Shown here: one piece after another, positions 20,113-30,256 of the stretch
Layout of the letters: every line of letters begins with the position of its first letter
Numbering within the stretch: position 1 is the stretch's first letter
Origin: DATKNA01 sp963755755
Lineage (GTDB): Bacteria; Actinomycetota; Actinomycetes; Actinomycetales; Kineosporiaceae
DNA length: 64,000 bases
Assembly (NCBI GenBank): GCA_963755755.1
Contig: CAVWLJ010000010.1
Location: 310,001 to 374,000, forward strand
Direction: 5' to 3'
Position numbers and translations under genes: made by a program
The notes under the pieces: model-generated
What the model was told of the DNA's origin: nothing
Databases searched by the model: none
What the model saw: only the letters and a program-made list of their open reading frames with translations

Positions 20113-21183
20113 GTGAACTCAGGAGATCCCGGTCCCGAGCCGCCCGTCCGCCAGTTGCGGCTCGTCGTCGAGGCCGAGGACTTCGAGGACGCCGTCCGCT
20201 TCTACCGCGACGTGCTGGGGCTGGCCGAGGAGGCGGCGTTCGAGGGCGACGGCGACGCCCGCGTCGTCATCCTCGACGCCGGCCGCGCGACCCTCGAGAT
20301 CGCCAATCCCGCGCAGAAGCGGATGATCGACGAGGTCGAGGTGGGGCGGCAGGTCGCCCCCCGGCTCAGGGTGGCCTTCGAGGTCGACGACGCGGCCGCC
20401 GTCACCGACCGGCTGGGTTCGGGCGGCGCCTCGGTGGTCGCGCCTCCGGTCCGGACGCCGTGGGGCTCCCTCAACGCCCGTCTCGACGCGCCGGCCGGTC
20501 TGCAGATCACCGTGTTCGAGGAGCTCGAGCCGGTGGAGGAGCGCACGGAGCGGCCGGGATTCGGTTCGGGGCGCACGCCGTCCGGAGCACGGACGACTGA
20601 CGCCGTCGGCGTCCGGTCAGGGACTACCGGTCATCACGGGCAGGCGGGGTCAGCCGGCGACCGGCCGGGAGCTGACGTGCCGGTCCGGGTGGGCCAGGCT
20701 GTGCGGATGCCGACGGCGATCGAACTGCGACGGGCGACCCCGGACGACGTGCCGGCCGTCGCCGCACTCGTGCACGCGGCGTACGCGCACTACGTCCCGC
20801 GCATCGGCCGCGAGCCCGGCCCGATGATGATGGACTACGCCCAGGTCGTGGCGACCCGGCAGGTCTGGCTCGCCACCGCCGGCGGCACCGTCGTCGGCCT
20901 GCTCGTGCTCGACCCCGCGCCGGACCACCTGCTGCTGGAGAACATCGCCGTCGCTCCGCAGGCGCAGCGCGCGGGTCTCGGGGACCGGCTGATGCGGTTC
21001 GCCGAGGAGCAGGCGCGGGCCCTCGGGCTCGGCGAGATCCGGCTCTACACGAACGCCGCGATGGTCGAGAACCTCGCGTACTACGACCGGCGGGGCTACC
21101 GGGAGACGCACCGCGCCTGGGAGCACGGCCTGCACCGCGTCTGGCTCACCAAGTCGCTGGAGCCACCGGGCGACGCGCCCTGA
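20113..21183 (+). CDS. VOC (glyoxalase-like) domain joined to GNAT acetyltransferase
   Basis: One open frame of 356 residues with two modules. Residues 12-140 are a VOC/bleomycin-resistance-like fold (RLVVEAEDFEDAVRFYRDVL, LDAPAGLQITVFEELEP). Residues from about 199 are a GNAT domain (IELRRATPDDVPAVAALVH) with acetyl-CoA motif LENIAVAPQAQRAGLG. A low-complexity linker of about 55 residues joins them. Either this is a true fusion or two adjacent genes joined by a missed stop, the second starting at ATG 20707; no clear ribosome site precedes 20707. Start is GTG 20113, 23 nt after the permease gene. Substrates unknown. Confidence 0.7.
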   Translation: MNSGDPGPEPPVRQLRLVVEAEDFEDAVRFYRDVLGLAEEAAFEGDGDARVVILDAGRATLEIANPAQKRMIDEVEVGRQVAPRLRVAFEVDDAAAVTDRLGSGGASVVAPPVRTPWGSLNARLDAPAGLQITVFEELEPVEERTERPGFGSGRTPSGARTTDAVGVRSGTTGHHGQAGSAGDRPGADVPVRVGQAVRMPTAIELRRATPDDVPAVAALVHAAYAHYVPRIGREPGPMMMDYAQVVATRQVWLATAGGTVVGLLVLDPAPDHLLLENIAVAPQAQRAGLGDRLMRFAEEQARALGLGEIRLYTNAAMVENLAYYDRRGYRETHRAWEHGLHRVWLTKSLEPPGDAP

Positions 21184-21204
21184 GTCGCGCTGGATGCGGC
21201 GGTC

Positions 21205-23901
21205 TCAGGCGTTCCCGGCGCGCAGCACCAGCCCGAGCCGCTCGCGCCGCCGCACGGAGGTCTCGACGGCGGCCACGCCGAGCAGCGAGGCCACGACGAG
21301 CAGCGCGGGTACGACGATCCACCACGGCACGACGAGCGGCGGGTCCGACGAACCGCCGGTGACCAGCCGCAGCGCCAGTGGCGCCGTCGCCAGTCCCGCC
21401 ACCACCGCGCCGACCACGAGCCCGCCCAGCGCCGCCGTCAGGGTCGCCGGGAGCAGTTCGCCGAGGACCAGCCAGCGGGCGGCCGCGCGGCGCAGCCCGA
21501 GCGTCCGCAACCGGGCGAGCGTCTCGCCGCGGGCGGGCGCGCTGGTGGCCGCCCCGAGCGCCACACCGAGCACCCCGAGGGCGACGAGCACCACGGTCGA
21601 GACCGCGACGAGGCGGCGCAGGGCCGCCGGGATCGGCTCGCCCACCCGCTCCGCCCGCACCGCTGCCCGCGTCGTCACCGTGGCACCGGACGAGGCGAGC
21701 GCCGCGGTCGCGCCGGGCCCGACCGCCCACACGGTGTTCGGCGTGACGTCGAGACCGGCGGCGGCCGCGCGGGCGGCGTCCACGAGCAGCACGTCGTCGC
21801 CGGCGCCGCCCACCGCCGGCGCCTCGCCCACGATCCGCAACGGCGCCTCCCGCCCGCCGACGTCGAGGCGCAGCGTGCTGCTCTCGACCAGCCCCGGCTG
21901 GCTGCTCCGCAGCAGGGCCGGCAGCGGCGCGGCAGGCCCGGCGAGCAGCCGCAACTGCGCCGGCGCGGTCAGCGGTGTCGCGGCCAGCAGGCGCGCGTAC
22001 GCCCCGGTGTCGACGACGACCAGGCGCACCACCCCGCCGCCGGCATTGCCCGAGACCGAGGCGCCGTCGACGACCCTCGCCGCGACGGCGGCGACCACCC
22101 CGGGGGCCCGTGCCGCACGGGAGGCGAGCGCGGCGACCGACGGCGACGCCGACGCCTCCGCCCGCGCGTCCCCGCCCACGGCCTGCCAGGACCCGAGATC
22201 CAGGCCCCGGTCCTCCGTGGCGGCGGTCGAGGCGGCCAGGGCGAGCAGCGCCGTCGAGACGGCGACGACGAGGAAGGGGAGCACGGCCGCGGCCCGCTCG
22301 GCGGCCCGCGCGGCGACGACCAGCGGGAGCGCGCGCCGGGAGCGGCCCGCGCGACGCAGGGCGAGCCGGGCGCCCACCGGCACGACCCGGCGCAGCAGCA
22401 TCGCACCGCAGACGGCGCCCAGGGCGGGGGCGGCCGCGGCCAGCAGGTCCGGTGACCCGGCCCCCAATACGCCGCGCTGGCGCAGCGCGACGAACGCGCC
22501 GACGGTGAGGGCGACCACCGCGACCTCGACGGCGCCGGTCCTCAGCCGCCGGACCCGGTCGAGCGCCCGGCGGGCGGCGCGGTTGGCGGGCGCGCGGCGG
22601 GCCGAGCCGGCGGCAGCGGCGATCCGCACCCCGGCGAGCGGAGGGGCCAGCAACGCGACGACGAGGATCGGCACCAGCCAGGGCCATGCGACGTCCCCGC
22701 CGAGGGCGACCGCTACGACGCCGCCCGCGACGGCGCCGACGAGCGCCAGCACGGCCGACTCGACACCGAGCTCCAGCGCCAGCCCCGGCAGCGTCGCGCC
22801 TCGGACGCGGGCCAGCGCGAGCGGACCCGCCCGGCGCCGCGCCAGCAGGTCGGCGGCCAGCACGAGCACGAGCGAGGCGACGGTGACGAGGCCGGCGAGC
22901 AGCGCCGAGGCCTGCGCCCGGGCGGCCGTGACCTGCTGCTGGCCGAGCCGGACGACGGCGTCGAGGTTCGTGGCCCACCGGATGTCGTCCGCCAGCCCCT
23001 CCGGCGTCGTCGCCGTCTGCAGGTGCACGACGCCCGCGACGACGGCGTCCGCGTCGGCCACGCCGACCCGGGCAGGCTCCGGGGCGTAGACGACCTGACG
23101 GGTGACGAGGTCCTCGTCCATCGCGACCCGCATGTCGGGCAGCGAGTCGCGGGAGAGCAGCCCGGTGACGGTCAGGTAGGAGTTTCCGCCGTCGTCCGAC
23201 GATCCGGCGGGGCGCAGCAGGTGCGGCACGCTGCTCCAGACCCCTGCCCGCTCGTCCGTGGGCCGGTAGAGGCCGGTCACGCGCACCTCGACGGTCTCGC
23301 GCAGCCGGTCGACCGCCTGGATCCGGCTGCCGGCGTGGACGCCCAGGGCCGCGGCGTCCGGTTCCGAGAGCCCGACCTCGACGGGCGAGGCGGCGGAGGT
23401 GCGGTCCCGGACGACGTCGCGCTCCGCGGGCGGGACGGAGGCGCCCGGAGCGTGCCCCGACGTCCACACGACGGCGGGATCGCCGGTCTGGGACGTCACG
23501 TAGGCGAGCACGATCGATCGCCCGGTGCCGTGCCCGAACACGCCGAGCGGTTCGGTCGTCACGCGGGCGACCGCCGGCCGCAGCACCGCGGCGAGCGCCG
23601 GCGGCAGGGTCAGCCGCGTGTTCCGGAAGGTCGCGTCGGTGAGCGCCGCGGACTCGGGCGCCCGCTGCGCCGATCCGTTGTCCTGTGAGGGAGGGAACGG
23701 CGCGGTCGCCACCAGCTCAGCGTCGCTGCCCGCGCGCGCGACGGTGGCGTGGAGGGCGTCGTCCGCGGCGCGCTCAGCGGCCGCCGGGACGGCGCAGGCC
23801 AGGGCCGCGGCGAGGGCCACGACGAGCGCCGCGAGCAGCAGCGCGCCGCGGTCGGCCCGGGCGCGGCCGCGCAGGCTCGGCAGGTGCACCCGGGGGATCA
23901 C
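21205..23901 (-). CDS. ABC exporter permease (FtsX/MacB-like), second permease of the operon
   Basis: 898 residues, intact. A signal-anchor helix (LLLAALVVALAAALACAVPAA) leads into a large extracytoplasmic domain, then two sets of FtsX-like helices separated by another periplasmic-type domain. LARRRAGPLALARVRGAT and LARLRTLGLRRAAARWLVLGE are the cytoplasmic coupling loops typical of FtsX-domain permeases. The GTG start overlaps the stop of the upstream permease by GTGA. With its partner permease and two ATPases it should form a mechanotransmission-type ABC complex for lipids, lipoproteins or peptides; the substrate cannot be told. Confidence 0.88.
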   Translation of the reverse strand: MIPRVHLPSLRGRARADRGALLLAALVVALAAALACAVPAAAERAADDALHATVARAGSDAELVATAPFPPSQDNGSAQRAPESAALTDATFRNTRLTLPPALAAVLRPAVARVTTEPLGVFGHGTGRSIVLAYVTSQTGDPAVVWTSGHAPGASVPPAERDVVRDRTSAASPVEVGLSEPDAAALGVHAGSRIQAVDRLRETVEVRVTGLYRPTDERAGVWSSVPHLLRPAGSSDDGGNSYLTVTGLLSRDSLPDMRVAMDEDLVTRQVVYAPEPARVGVADADAVVAGVVHLQTATTPEGLADDIRWATNLDAVVRLGQQQVTAARAQASALLAGLVTVASLVLVLAADLLARRRAGPLALARVRGATLPGLALELGVESAVLALVGAVAGGVVAVALGGDVAWPWLVPILVVALLAPPLAGVRIAAAAGSARRAPANRAARRALDRVRRLRTGAVEVAVVALTVGAFVALRQRGVLGAGSPDLLAAAAPALGAVCGAMLLRRVVPVGARLALRRAGRSRRALPLVVAARAAERAAAVLPFLVVAVSTALLALAASTAATEDRGLDLGSWQAVGGDARAEASASPSVAALASRAARAPGVVAAVAARVVDGASVSGNAGGGVVRLVVVDTGAYARLLAATPLTAPAQLRLLAGPAAPLPALLRSSQPGLVESSTLRLDVGGREAPLRIVGEAPAVGGAGDDVLLVDAARAAAAGLDVTPNTVWAVGPGATAALASSGATVTTRAAVRAERVGEPIPAALRRLVAVSTVVLVALGVLGVALGAATSAPARGETLARLRTLGLRRAAARWLVLGELLPATLTAALGGLVVGAVVAGLATAPLALRLVTGGSSDPPLVVPWWIVVPALLVVASLLGVAAVETSVRRRERLGLVLRAGNA

Positions 23902-26900
23902 GACGCGCCCGCCCGCAGGTAACCGGCGTCCGCCCGGCGCACGCCGCGGACGACGAGCACGGCGGCGATCCCGGCGACGCCGAGGGCGAGGGCCGCGATC
24001 ACGCCGGCCTCGATCGGCCACGGCCAGAGCGGCCGGACGGCGGGCACGGGGTCGCCACCCGTGTCCGACCGGACGAGCAGCGGCCCGAGCACGCGGGCCG
24101 CGACCGCGGCGACGGCCACCCCGGCCAGGAGGAGCAGGCCGAGCACCGCGACGTGCTGCGCCACCAGCCCTCGCCGCAGGTCGCGCCGGCGGACGCCGAG
24201 GGCACGCAGCCGGGCGATCTCGACGATGCGGGCCTCCAGGTCGGCCGTGACGGCCAGCCCGGCGCCGGCCAGGACGAGGACGACGGCGAGCGGTGCCAGC
24301 CCGGTCAGCGCCACGGGCAGGGCGACGCTCAGCGGGCCGGCGGTGAGCAGCCGGGTCGTCTCCGCCCGGGAGGCGACGTCGCCGATGCCGAGGGCGCGGA
24401 CCCGGTCGGCGGCGTCCGGGTCGGTCACGTCCCCGACCCACCAGCCGTTCGCGAGGGCGGAGGTGTCACCGGCCGCGAGCAGCGCGCGCGAGACGAGGTC
24501 GACGTCCGCGAGCACGGCCGCGGCGCCGGGGACGGACGGCACGTCCGGCACGACCTCGACGACCCGGGCCTGAACAGGTGTCGAGCCGACGGTCAGCGTC
24601 GCGCGGCTGCCGGCGTGCAGCCCGGCCGCGGAGGCCAGACCCGTCGAGACGGCCACCGGAAACGGCGCCGGGGCGGGGAAGGCGGTCGCGACGAGGTCGA
24701 CGGGGACGTCCCCCAGCTCGGCGAGCACGCCGAGGCCGTGCAGTTCCAGATCCGGGCCTCCGGCACCGGCGACGAGCCGCGCGTCGGGCGAGACCAGCCG
24801 GGTCGGGTCCACGCCGGCGGAGCGGGCGCTCCACGCCGGCGCCCCGCCCCCCGGCCGCGACGCACCGGGCAGGTGCAGCCGGACGTCGACCGGCGCGGAG
24901 ACGCGCTCGCTGCTCGGTGGTCCGGTCGCGGTCCCGGTGATCCGCAGGTCGACGGCGACGAGGGCGGCGCCGTCGGGCATCGGCGCGGTCAGCTCCAGCC
25001 GGTGCTCGCGCCCGTCGAGCGGGACCGGCACGGCCTCGAGGGTCGACCGCAGTCCGGAGCGGTCCTGCACGACGAGGCGCGGCACCGCGGTGAGGTCGAT
25101 CCCCGCCGGCCGCGCGCCGCGCAGGGACGGCGCTGTGGCCGTGCTCAGCGCGACGCCCTCGACGCGGTCGGTGGGCGCCAGCGCCGCCCCGACATCCGAC
25201 CAGCTGCGGCCCTCCGGGGGCCGGCCACGGAGCAGGGGACCGGCCCGGCGGGTGTCGATCGCGACGAGTTGCGGCGCCGCGCCGGGGTCGCCGAGCCAGC
25301 CGCCGACGACGACGTTCCGCCGCGCGGCGGGCGACACCGTCCCGCCGGTCGACGCGGCCAGGGCGGCCGCCTGACCGGGGAGGGGGGACGACAGCGACGT
25401 CACCGCGAGGTCGGTGCCGACGCGCAGGTCGGCCTGGTCGCGCCGGCGGCGTCCCAGGTCGTCACCAGCGCGGGGGCGAAGCATGCCGACGGTGGCGCCC
25501 AGCGTCACGAGCACGGCGACGGCCGCGGCCCGGGAGCGCCGGTTCGCCTCGACGGCGGCCAGCGGCAGGACGAGTGCGCGCGACGACCGGGCCCACCGGT
25601 CTCCGAGCGCGAGCAGCGGCGGCGCGACCCGCAGCGCCAGCAGGGCACCCGCCAGCAGGCAGACCGCGGGGGCGGCGATGCGGACGGCGTCCGCGCCGGC
25701 GAGACGGCCGGCTGGCCGCGGAGCTGCCACAGCCCGACCGCGGCGAAGTGCCACCGCGAGCACGTCCGCGCCGGAGCGCAGCAGCGGGCCCCGCCGGTCG
25801 GGCCGACCCTGGTGATCGGCGCGCAGGTCGAGCACGGCCGGGAGGACGAGGACCGAGGCGAGGAGCAGCGCGCCGAGGGCGACGGCGAGCACCGAGGCGG
25901 CCGTCACCGCGGCGGACGACGCGAGGCCGGCACGCCGCACCGCCGGCAGGTGGGTGAGCGCGGCGTGCGGCGGCGCCGGCGAGCGGGACCGCCAGCGCCG
26001 TCGCCGCGACGGCGACGACGCCCGCCTCGACGCGCCGCGAGGGCGGCGAGCTGGCCGCGGACCCGCGCCGAGGGCGGAGAGCAGCTCGGCCTCGTCCTGG
26101 CGCAGGCGACGACGAGCCGGCCGGCCAGCGCGAGGGCCGTCGCCGCGAGCGCCGTCGCGAGCAGGACCACGACGAGGACGCCGCTGCCGGTCACCGACTC
26201 CTGCGTGCGGGCGGTGGCGAGCGTGGCGGGGAGCGCGGAGTCGATCCGCTCCGACCTGGCCCGGTTGCCGACCGCCGCGGTCAGGCGGGCGTCGGCCGTG
26301 CCGAAGCGCGCGCCGACCGTCTCCAGGGCGGCCCGTGAGGGCCGGGAGAGGTCGGGGTGCGCGGTGACGTCGAGCCGGTCGAGGGTGGAGCCGGTCCGGA
26401 CCAGGTCGTCGAGGGTCAGGAGGAACGGCCCGTACGCGGTCACCGCGGGGAGCCGGGGTGAGGCGAAGAAGCCGCCCGCGACGCCGGCACCGCCCAGCGG
26501 GTCGCGGGACCAGCCGGCGGCGGGCAGCGGTGCCACGGTCCCGACGACCCGGACGGTCAGGGGCCGGACGTGCCGGTCGCTGGACACCTCGTCGCCGAGC
26601 CGCACGACCTCGCCGAGGCGCAGACGCAACGCGGCGGCGACCGGCCGGGGGACGTCCGCCTCCGGCACGGACGCGCCGGGCGACGGCGCCCGGCCGGTCA
26701 GCACCCGGACCCGCCGCGCGGGGTCGTCGACGGCACCGAGGTAGCCCACCCCGGCTCCCAGCTCACGGATCGCCGACGACGCGCGGACGTCGGTCGTGAC
26801 CGGCAGGGGGTCGAGGACGCCGGTCAGCTCCGAGCGGCCGTCTGCGACGACGCCGGCCGCGTCGCGGCCCGCGACGCCGGTGACGATCGCGGTCACGTCC

Positions 26901-27070
26901 ACGGCGTCCGCGGGCTCCCGGGCCATGGCGACGTCGAACGCCCGCTGCGCCGAGGGGCCGAGCAGCAGCGCGGCGACGCCGAGCGGCGTGATCCCCAGCG
27001 TGACGAGGGCGAGGAGCCCGACGAGGAGCCGCGCCTGCGCGCCGGCCCGCCGGATGAGCAGCGTGCGCAC
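23898..27070 (-). CDS. ABC exporter permease (FtsX/MacB-like), first permease of the operon
   Basis: About 1,055 residues. It starts RTLLIRRAGAQARLLVGLLAL from GTG 27070, one base after the ATPase stop. N-terminal and C-terminal FtsX-like helix bundles (ALPVALTGLAPLAVVLVLAG; LRALGVRRRDLRRGLVAQH) frame a large extracytoplasmic region. The middle is badly broken: at least two indels between 26105 and 25950, two near 25755-25705 and two near 25480-25440 are needed to join recognisable segments. The ones I could resolve are one-base changes in G or C runs. The two permeases are similar in plan and probably pair as a heterodimer. Confidence 0.8.
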
Positions 27071-27071
27071 G

Positions 27072-27776
27072 TCAGAGGGCGGGCACGGCGTCGGTCACGG
27101 ACCCGTCGGTGATGCGGAGCACCCGGTCGGCGAGCGCGACCATCACCGGGTCGTGCGTCGCGACGAGCACGGTCAGGCCCTCCGCGGCGACGATCCCGCG
27201 GAGCAGGCCCATGACGGCGAGCCCGGTCTCGGCGTCCAGCTGCCCGGTCGGCTCGTCCGCGACGAGCAGCCGGGGCGAGGCCGCGAGCGCCCGCGCGATC
27301 GCCACCCGCTGCTGCTGCCCGCCGGAGAGCTCGTCCGGGCGCTGCTGCGCATGGTCGGCCAGCCCCACGAGCTCGAGCAGGGTGGCGACCCGCCGCTCGC
27401 GCTCGGCCACCGGCGTCCGGGTCAGGCGCAGCGGGACGCCGACGTTCTCCGCCGCCGTGAGCACCGGGATCAGCCCGAAGGTCTGGAAGACGTAGGAGAC
27501 GGTGGTCCGGCGCAGGTCGGCCAGGCCGTCGTCGTCCAGGCGCATGACGTCGACGCCGGCGACGTGGACCGATCCGCGGTCGGGCCGGTCGAGACCGCCG
27601 ACGACGTTGAGCAGGGTCGTCTTGCCCGAGCCCGAGCGCCCGACGAGCGCGACGAGGGTGCCGGCCTCGACGTCCAGGGACACGTCGCGCAGGGCGTGCA
27701 CGGCCGCCGGGCCGGAGCCGAAGGTCCGGTCCACGCCCCGGACGCACACCATCGGATCTCCGGCCGGGTCGGTCAC
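27072..27776 (-). CDS. ABC transporter ATP-binding protein (MacB/LolD type)
   Basis: 234 residues, intact. Walker A is GRSGSGKTT, the signature LSGGQQQR, Walker B LLVADEPTGQLD, and the switch His is in VATHD. The GTG start overlaps the upstream ATPase stop by GTGA; a later ATG (MVCVRGVD) is an alternative. It stands between the other ATPase and the first permease, so the four genes are almost certainly one transcript. Two different ATPases and two different permeases suggest a heteromeric exporter. Confidence 0.9.
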   Translation of the reverse strand: MTDPAGDPMVCVRGVDRTFGSGPAAVHALRDVSLDVEAGTLVALVGRSGSGKTTLLNVVGGLDRPDRGSVHVAGVDVMRLDDDGLADLRRTTVSYVFQTFGLIPVLTAAENVGVPLRLTRTPVAERERRVATLLELVGLADHAQQRPDELSGGQQQRVAIARALAASPRLLVADEPTGQLDAETGLAVMGLLRGIVAAEGLTVLVATHDPVMVALADRVLRITDGSVTDAVPAL

Positions 27777-28684
27777 GACTCGTCCCGGCGGACGGTGACG
27801 TGATCGGGCTCCAGCGCGAGCCGCACGCGGTGGTTCAGCGCCAGCGCCTCCCGGTACTCGCGCGGGATCTGCACCCGGCCGGCGCGGTCCAGAACGGCGT
27901 ACTCCTCGGCGACGACGCCGGCGTCCTCGTCGTGCCGTCGCAGCACCTCGCTGCTGGTCCGGCCGTCGCGGATGGCGACGGTGCGTGCCACGTGGCCGCT
28001 GACGTCGGGGTCGTGGGTGACGACGACGACGGTGGCGCCGAGCTCCCGGTTCGCGGTCTGCAGCGCGTCGAGCACCTCGGCCGAGGTGTCGGCGTCGAGC
28101 TCGCCGGTCGGTTCGTCGGCGAGCAGGACCCGCGGCCGGTTGGCGAGGGCGACGCAGATGGCCACCCGCTGCTGCTCGCCCCCGGACATCTCCCGCGGGC
28201 GGCGGCCGGCGCAGTGCGCGACGCCCACGGCGTCGAGGAGCTCCGCGACCCGCGCGCGGCGCTCGGCGCGGCCGACGCCGGCGAGGTCCAGCGGCAGGTC
28301 GACGCACTCTGCGGCGGTGAGGTAGGGGACGAGGTTCCGGCTGGTCTGCTGCCGGACCAGGCCGACCACGTGCCGGCGGTAGGAGACGCGCTCGCGGCGG
28401 GACAGGGCCAGGAGGTCGTGGCCGGCGACGCGGGCGCGTCCGGCGGTCGGCGCGTCGACACCGGCGAGGATCGAGAGCAGCGTCGACTTGCCCGACCCGG
28501 AGGCGCCGACGATCGCGACCATCTCGCCGTCCGCCACGAGGAGGTCGAGCCCCTGCAGCGCCTGGACCTCGATCGAGCCGGTCTGGTAGATCCGGACGAG
28601 GTTGTCGCAGACGACGAGCGCGTCCCGGCCGAACTCCGACGGCGGCGCCGCCGGGCGCGGCGCGGGAAGCTCGGGTCCGGTCAG
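27773..28684 (-). CDS. ABC transporter ATP-binding protein with C-terminal AbrB-like segment
   Basis: About 303 residues. Walker A GASGSGKST, signature MSGGEQQR, Walker B VLLADEPTGELD and the His in VVTHD are intact. After residue 250 an extra segment reads VLDRAGRVQIPREYREALAL followed by RVRLALEPDHVTV, which looks like one SpoVT/AbrB swapped-hairpin unit. In-frame sequence extends upstream of the first GTG (28537) through DALVVCDNLVRIYQTGSIEV, needed for the A-loop region. The best upstream start is a CTG at 28684, with GGAGG 6 nt before it. If CTG is not used, an indel near 28650 would link to the GTG at 28691. First gene of the exporter operon. Confidence 0.85.
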   Translation of the reverse strand: MTGPELPAPRPAAPPSEFGRDALVVCDNLVRIYQTGSIEVQALQGLDLLVADGEMVAIVGASGSGKSTLLSILAGVDAPTAGRARVAGHDLLALSRRERVSYRRHVVGLVRQQTSRNLVPYLTAAECVDLPLDLAGVGRAERRARVAELLDAVGVAHCAGRRPREMSGGEQQRVAICVALANRPRVLLADEPTGELDADTSAEVLDALQTANRELGATVVVVTHDPDVSGHVARTVAIRDGRTSSEVLRRHDEDAGVVAEEYAVLDRAGRVQIPREYREALALNHRVRLALEPDHVTVRRDES

Positions 28685-28765
28685 CGGGCACCTCCGTTCC
28701 GGGCGCGTCCGGTGGGTCGGGGCGGCGACTCTAACACCGCGACCTCGGAGGGCAGGCGCCTGTCG

Positions 28766-29044
28766 TCAGCCCGCCGGGTCCCTGTCCTGGACGGACGCGC
28801 GCCAGCACCGGTAGGCGTCGGGCAGGCACACGGCGCAGGGGCGGAAGCCGGCCGCACGCGCCGCCACCTCGTCGGCGAAGAAGACGCGGTGCGGCACGTA
28901 GTGCCCCCGGGCGATCCAGCGGAGCGCGCCCGGGCAGTCCAGGCGTCCGTAGATCCTGCTCCTGCGGTGGCCGCCGAGCGTGCCCGGCGTCTGGCTCTGA
29001 TAGGGACGGCCGTCGGCGCCGATCAACGTCCAGGTCCGGGTCAT
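28766..29044 (-). CDS. Ada-type metal-binding domain protein
   Basis: 92 residues, intact. The core RLDCPGALRWIARGHYV and AAGFRPCAVCLPD resembles the zinc-binding N-terminal domain of the Ada methyltransferase, where Cys residues bind zinc and one accepts methyl groups from DNA phosphotriesters. Three Cys of the usual four are visible here. No methyltransferase or AraC domain is attached. Role unknown; a stand-alone DNA-damage or metal sensor is possible. Divergent from the sigma factor gene with about 97 nt between. Confidence 0.65.
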   Translation of the reverse strand: MTRTWTLIGADGRPYQSQTPGTLGGHRRSRIYGRLDCPGALRWIARGHYVPHRVFFADEVAARAAGFRPCAVCLPDAYRCWRASVQDRDPAG

Positions 29045-29141
29045 GCCCGGTCAACGCCGGGGCCCGCGATGCTGTGAGGTGCCCTCAACGGAGGACCACC
29101 CTCACTGCGTCTGAGGATGTAACCGACGAGACGAGGGCGAG

Positions 29142-29648
29142 ATGGAGTTCGAGGAGTACGTGGCGGCCCGCGGGCCGGCGCTCGAGCGCTACGCCTTCGT
29201 GCTCACCGGCGACGCGCAGCGCTCCCAGGACCTGGTGCAGACCGCGCTCGTGAAGGCCTACCGCCGGTGGCCGTGGGTCGTGCGGGCCGGGCACCCGGAT
29301 GCCTACGTCCGCCGCATCGTCACCACCTCCTACCTGGACTGGCGGCGCCGGCGGAGCAGCGAGGAGCAGCCCGTCGAGAGCGTGCCGGACGCCGCGGCGA
29401 TCGGCGCCGGCGGCTCCGACCCCGCCGACCGGGTGGCCGAGCGCGACGAGATGCGCCGCGCGCTCGCGACCCTCTCGCCGCAGCAGCGGGCCGTGCTCGT
29501 GCTGCGCCACTACGAGGGCTACGACGACGCCGCGATCGCCGCGGTGCTGGGCTGCGGCGAGGGCACCGTCCGCGCCCATGCCAGCCGCGGCGGCCAGCGG
29601 CTGCGCGACGTCCTCCAGCAGTCCCGCCTGACCGAGGAGCCCCGATGA
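29142..29648 (+). CDS. SigE-family (ECF) RNA polymerase sigma factor
   Basis: 168 residues, intact. Region 2 is EEYVAARGPALERYAFVLTG with DLVQTALVKAYRRW; region 4 is LSPQQRAVLVLRHYEGYDD followed by the helix-turn-helix IAAVLGCGEGTVRAHASRG. Length and the opening MEFEEYVAARG are typical of the actinobacterial SigE/SigM-like group. The stop overlaps the next gene by ATGA, as expected for a sigma/anti-sigma pair. Confidence 0.92.
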   Translation: MEFEEYVAARGPALERYAFVLTGDAQRSQDLVQTALVKAYRRWPWVVRAGHPDAYVRRIVTTSYLDWRRRRSSEEQPVESVPDAAAIGAGGSDPADRVAERDEMRRALATLSPQQRAVLVLRHYEGYDDAAIAAVLGCGEGTVRAHASRGGQRLRDVLQQSRLTEEPR

Positions 29649-30238
29649 CCCACCTGGACGAGCTGCTCACCGACACGTTCGAGGACCTCGCCGCGCAGGC
29701 ACCGCACGACCCGGACCTCGCCGCCCGGGTGCGTGCCCGGGCCCGCCGCGGCCGGCTGGCCCAGGGCGCGGCGCTGGCCGGACTCGCGGCGGCGACCGCC
29801 GCCGTCGTCGCCGTCGTGGGGTTCCGGGTGGACCCCGCGGGGACGCCTCCCGCCGCACCGGCTCCGGCGGCGTGCCGGAGCACCGTCGTCACCGGCGTCC
29901 TGCCGGTCTGGGCCCGCGGCGGCTTCAGCGACGCCCAGCCCGTCATGCCCTACGTCACGAGCGCGAGCGGCGGTGTGGTGGCGATCATCTGGGAGCCCAT
30001 CACCGGACCGCCGAAGGACAGCAGCGGCGACAAGGTCCTGTGGTCCTGGCGGACGCCGGTGACCGGCGTGCACGCGGTGGCGCGCCTCGACGGGACCGGG
30101 CCGGCGGTCTCCTCGTTCGTGGACCCCGGCGTCACCGGTCCCTCGTCGCTCTCGCTGCCGTCGCCGGGCTGCTGGCGGATCACCATGACCTGGTCCGGCG
30201 GCTCCGACACCATCGACCTGCAGGCCGCCCGGCCCTGA
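29645..30238 (+). CDS. probable anti-sigma factor, single-pass membrane protein
   Basis: 197 residues. An N-terminal cytoplasmic part of about 40 residues (LDELLTDTFEDLAAQAPHD) precedes one helix (GAALAGLAAATAAVVAVVGF) and an outside domain with two Cys (AACRSTVV, SPGCWRITMTW) that may form a disulfide. No ZAS zinc motif (HxxxCxxC) is present. The call rests on ATGA coupling to the sigma gene and this topology, not on a recognised family. Confidence 0.65.
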   Translation: MTHLDELLTDTFEDLAAQAPHDPDLAARVRARARRGRLAQGAALAGLAAATAAVVAVVGFRVDPAGTPPAAPAPAACRSTVVTGVLPVWARGGFSDAQPVMPYVTSASGGVVAIIWEPITGPPKDSSGDKVLWSWRTPVTGVHAVARLDGTGPAVSSFVDPGVTGPSSLSLPSPGCWRITMTWSGGSDTIDLQAARP

Positions 30239-30256
30239 GCCGGGGCGCCGGGGGCG

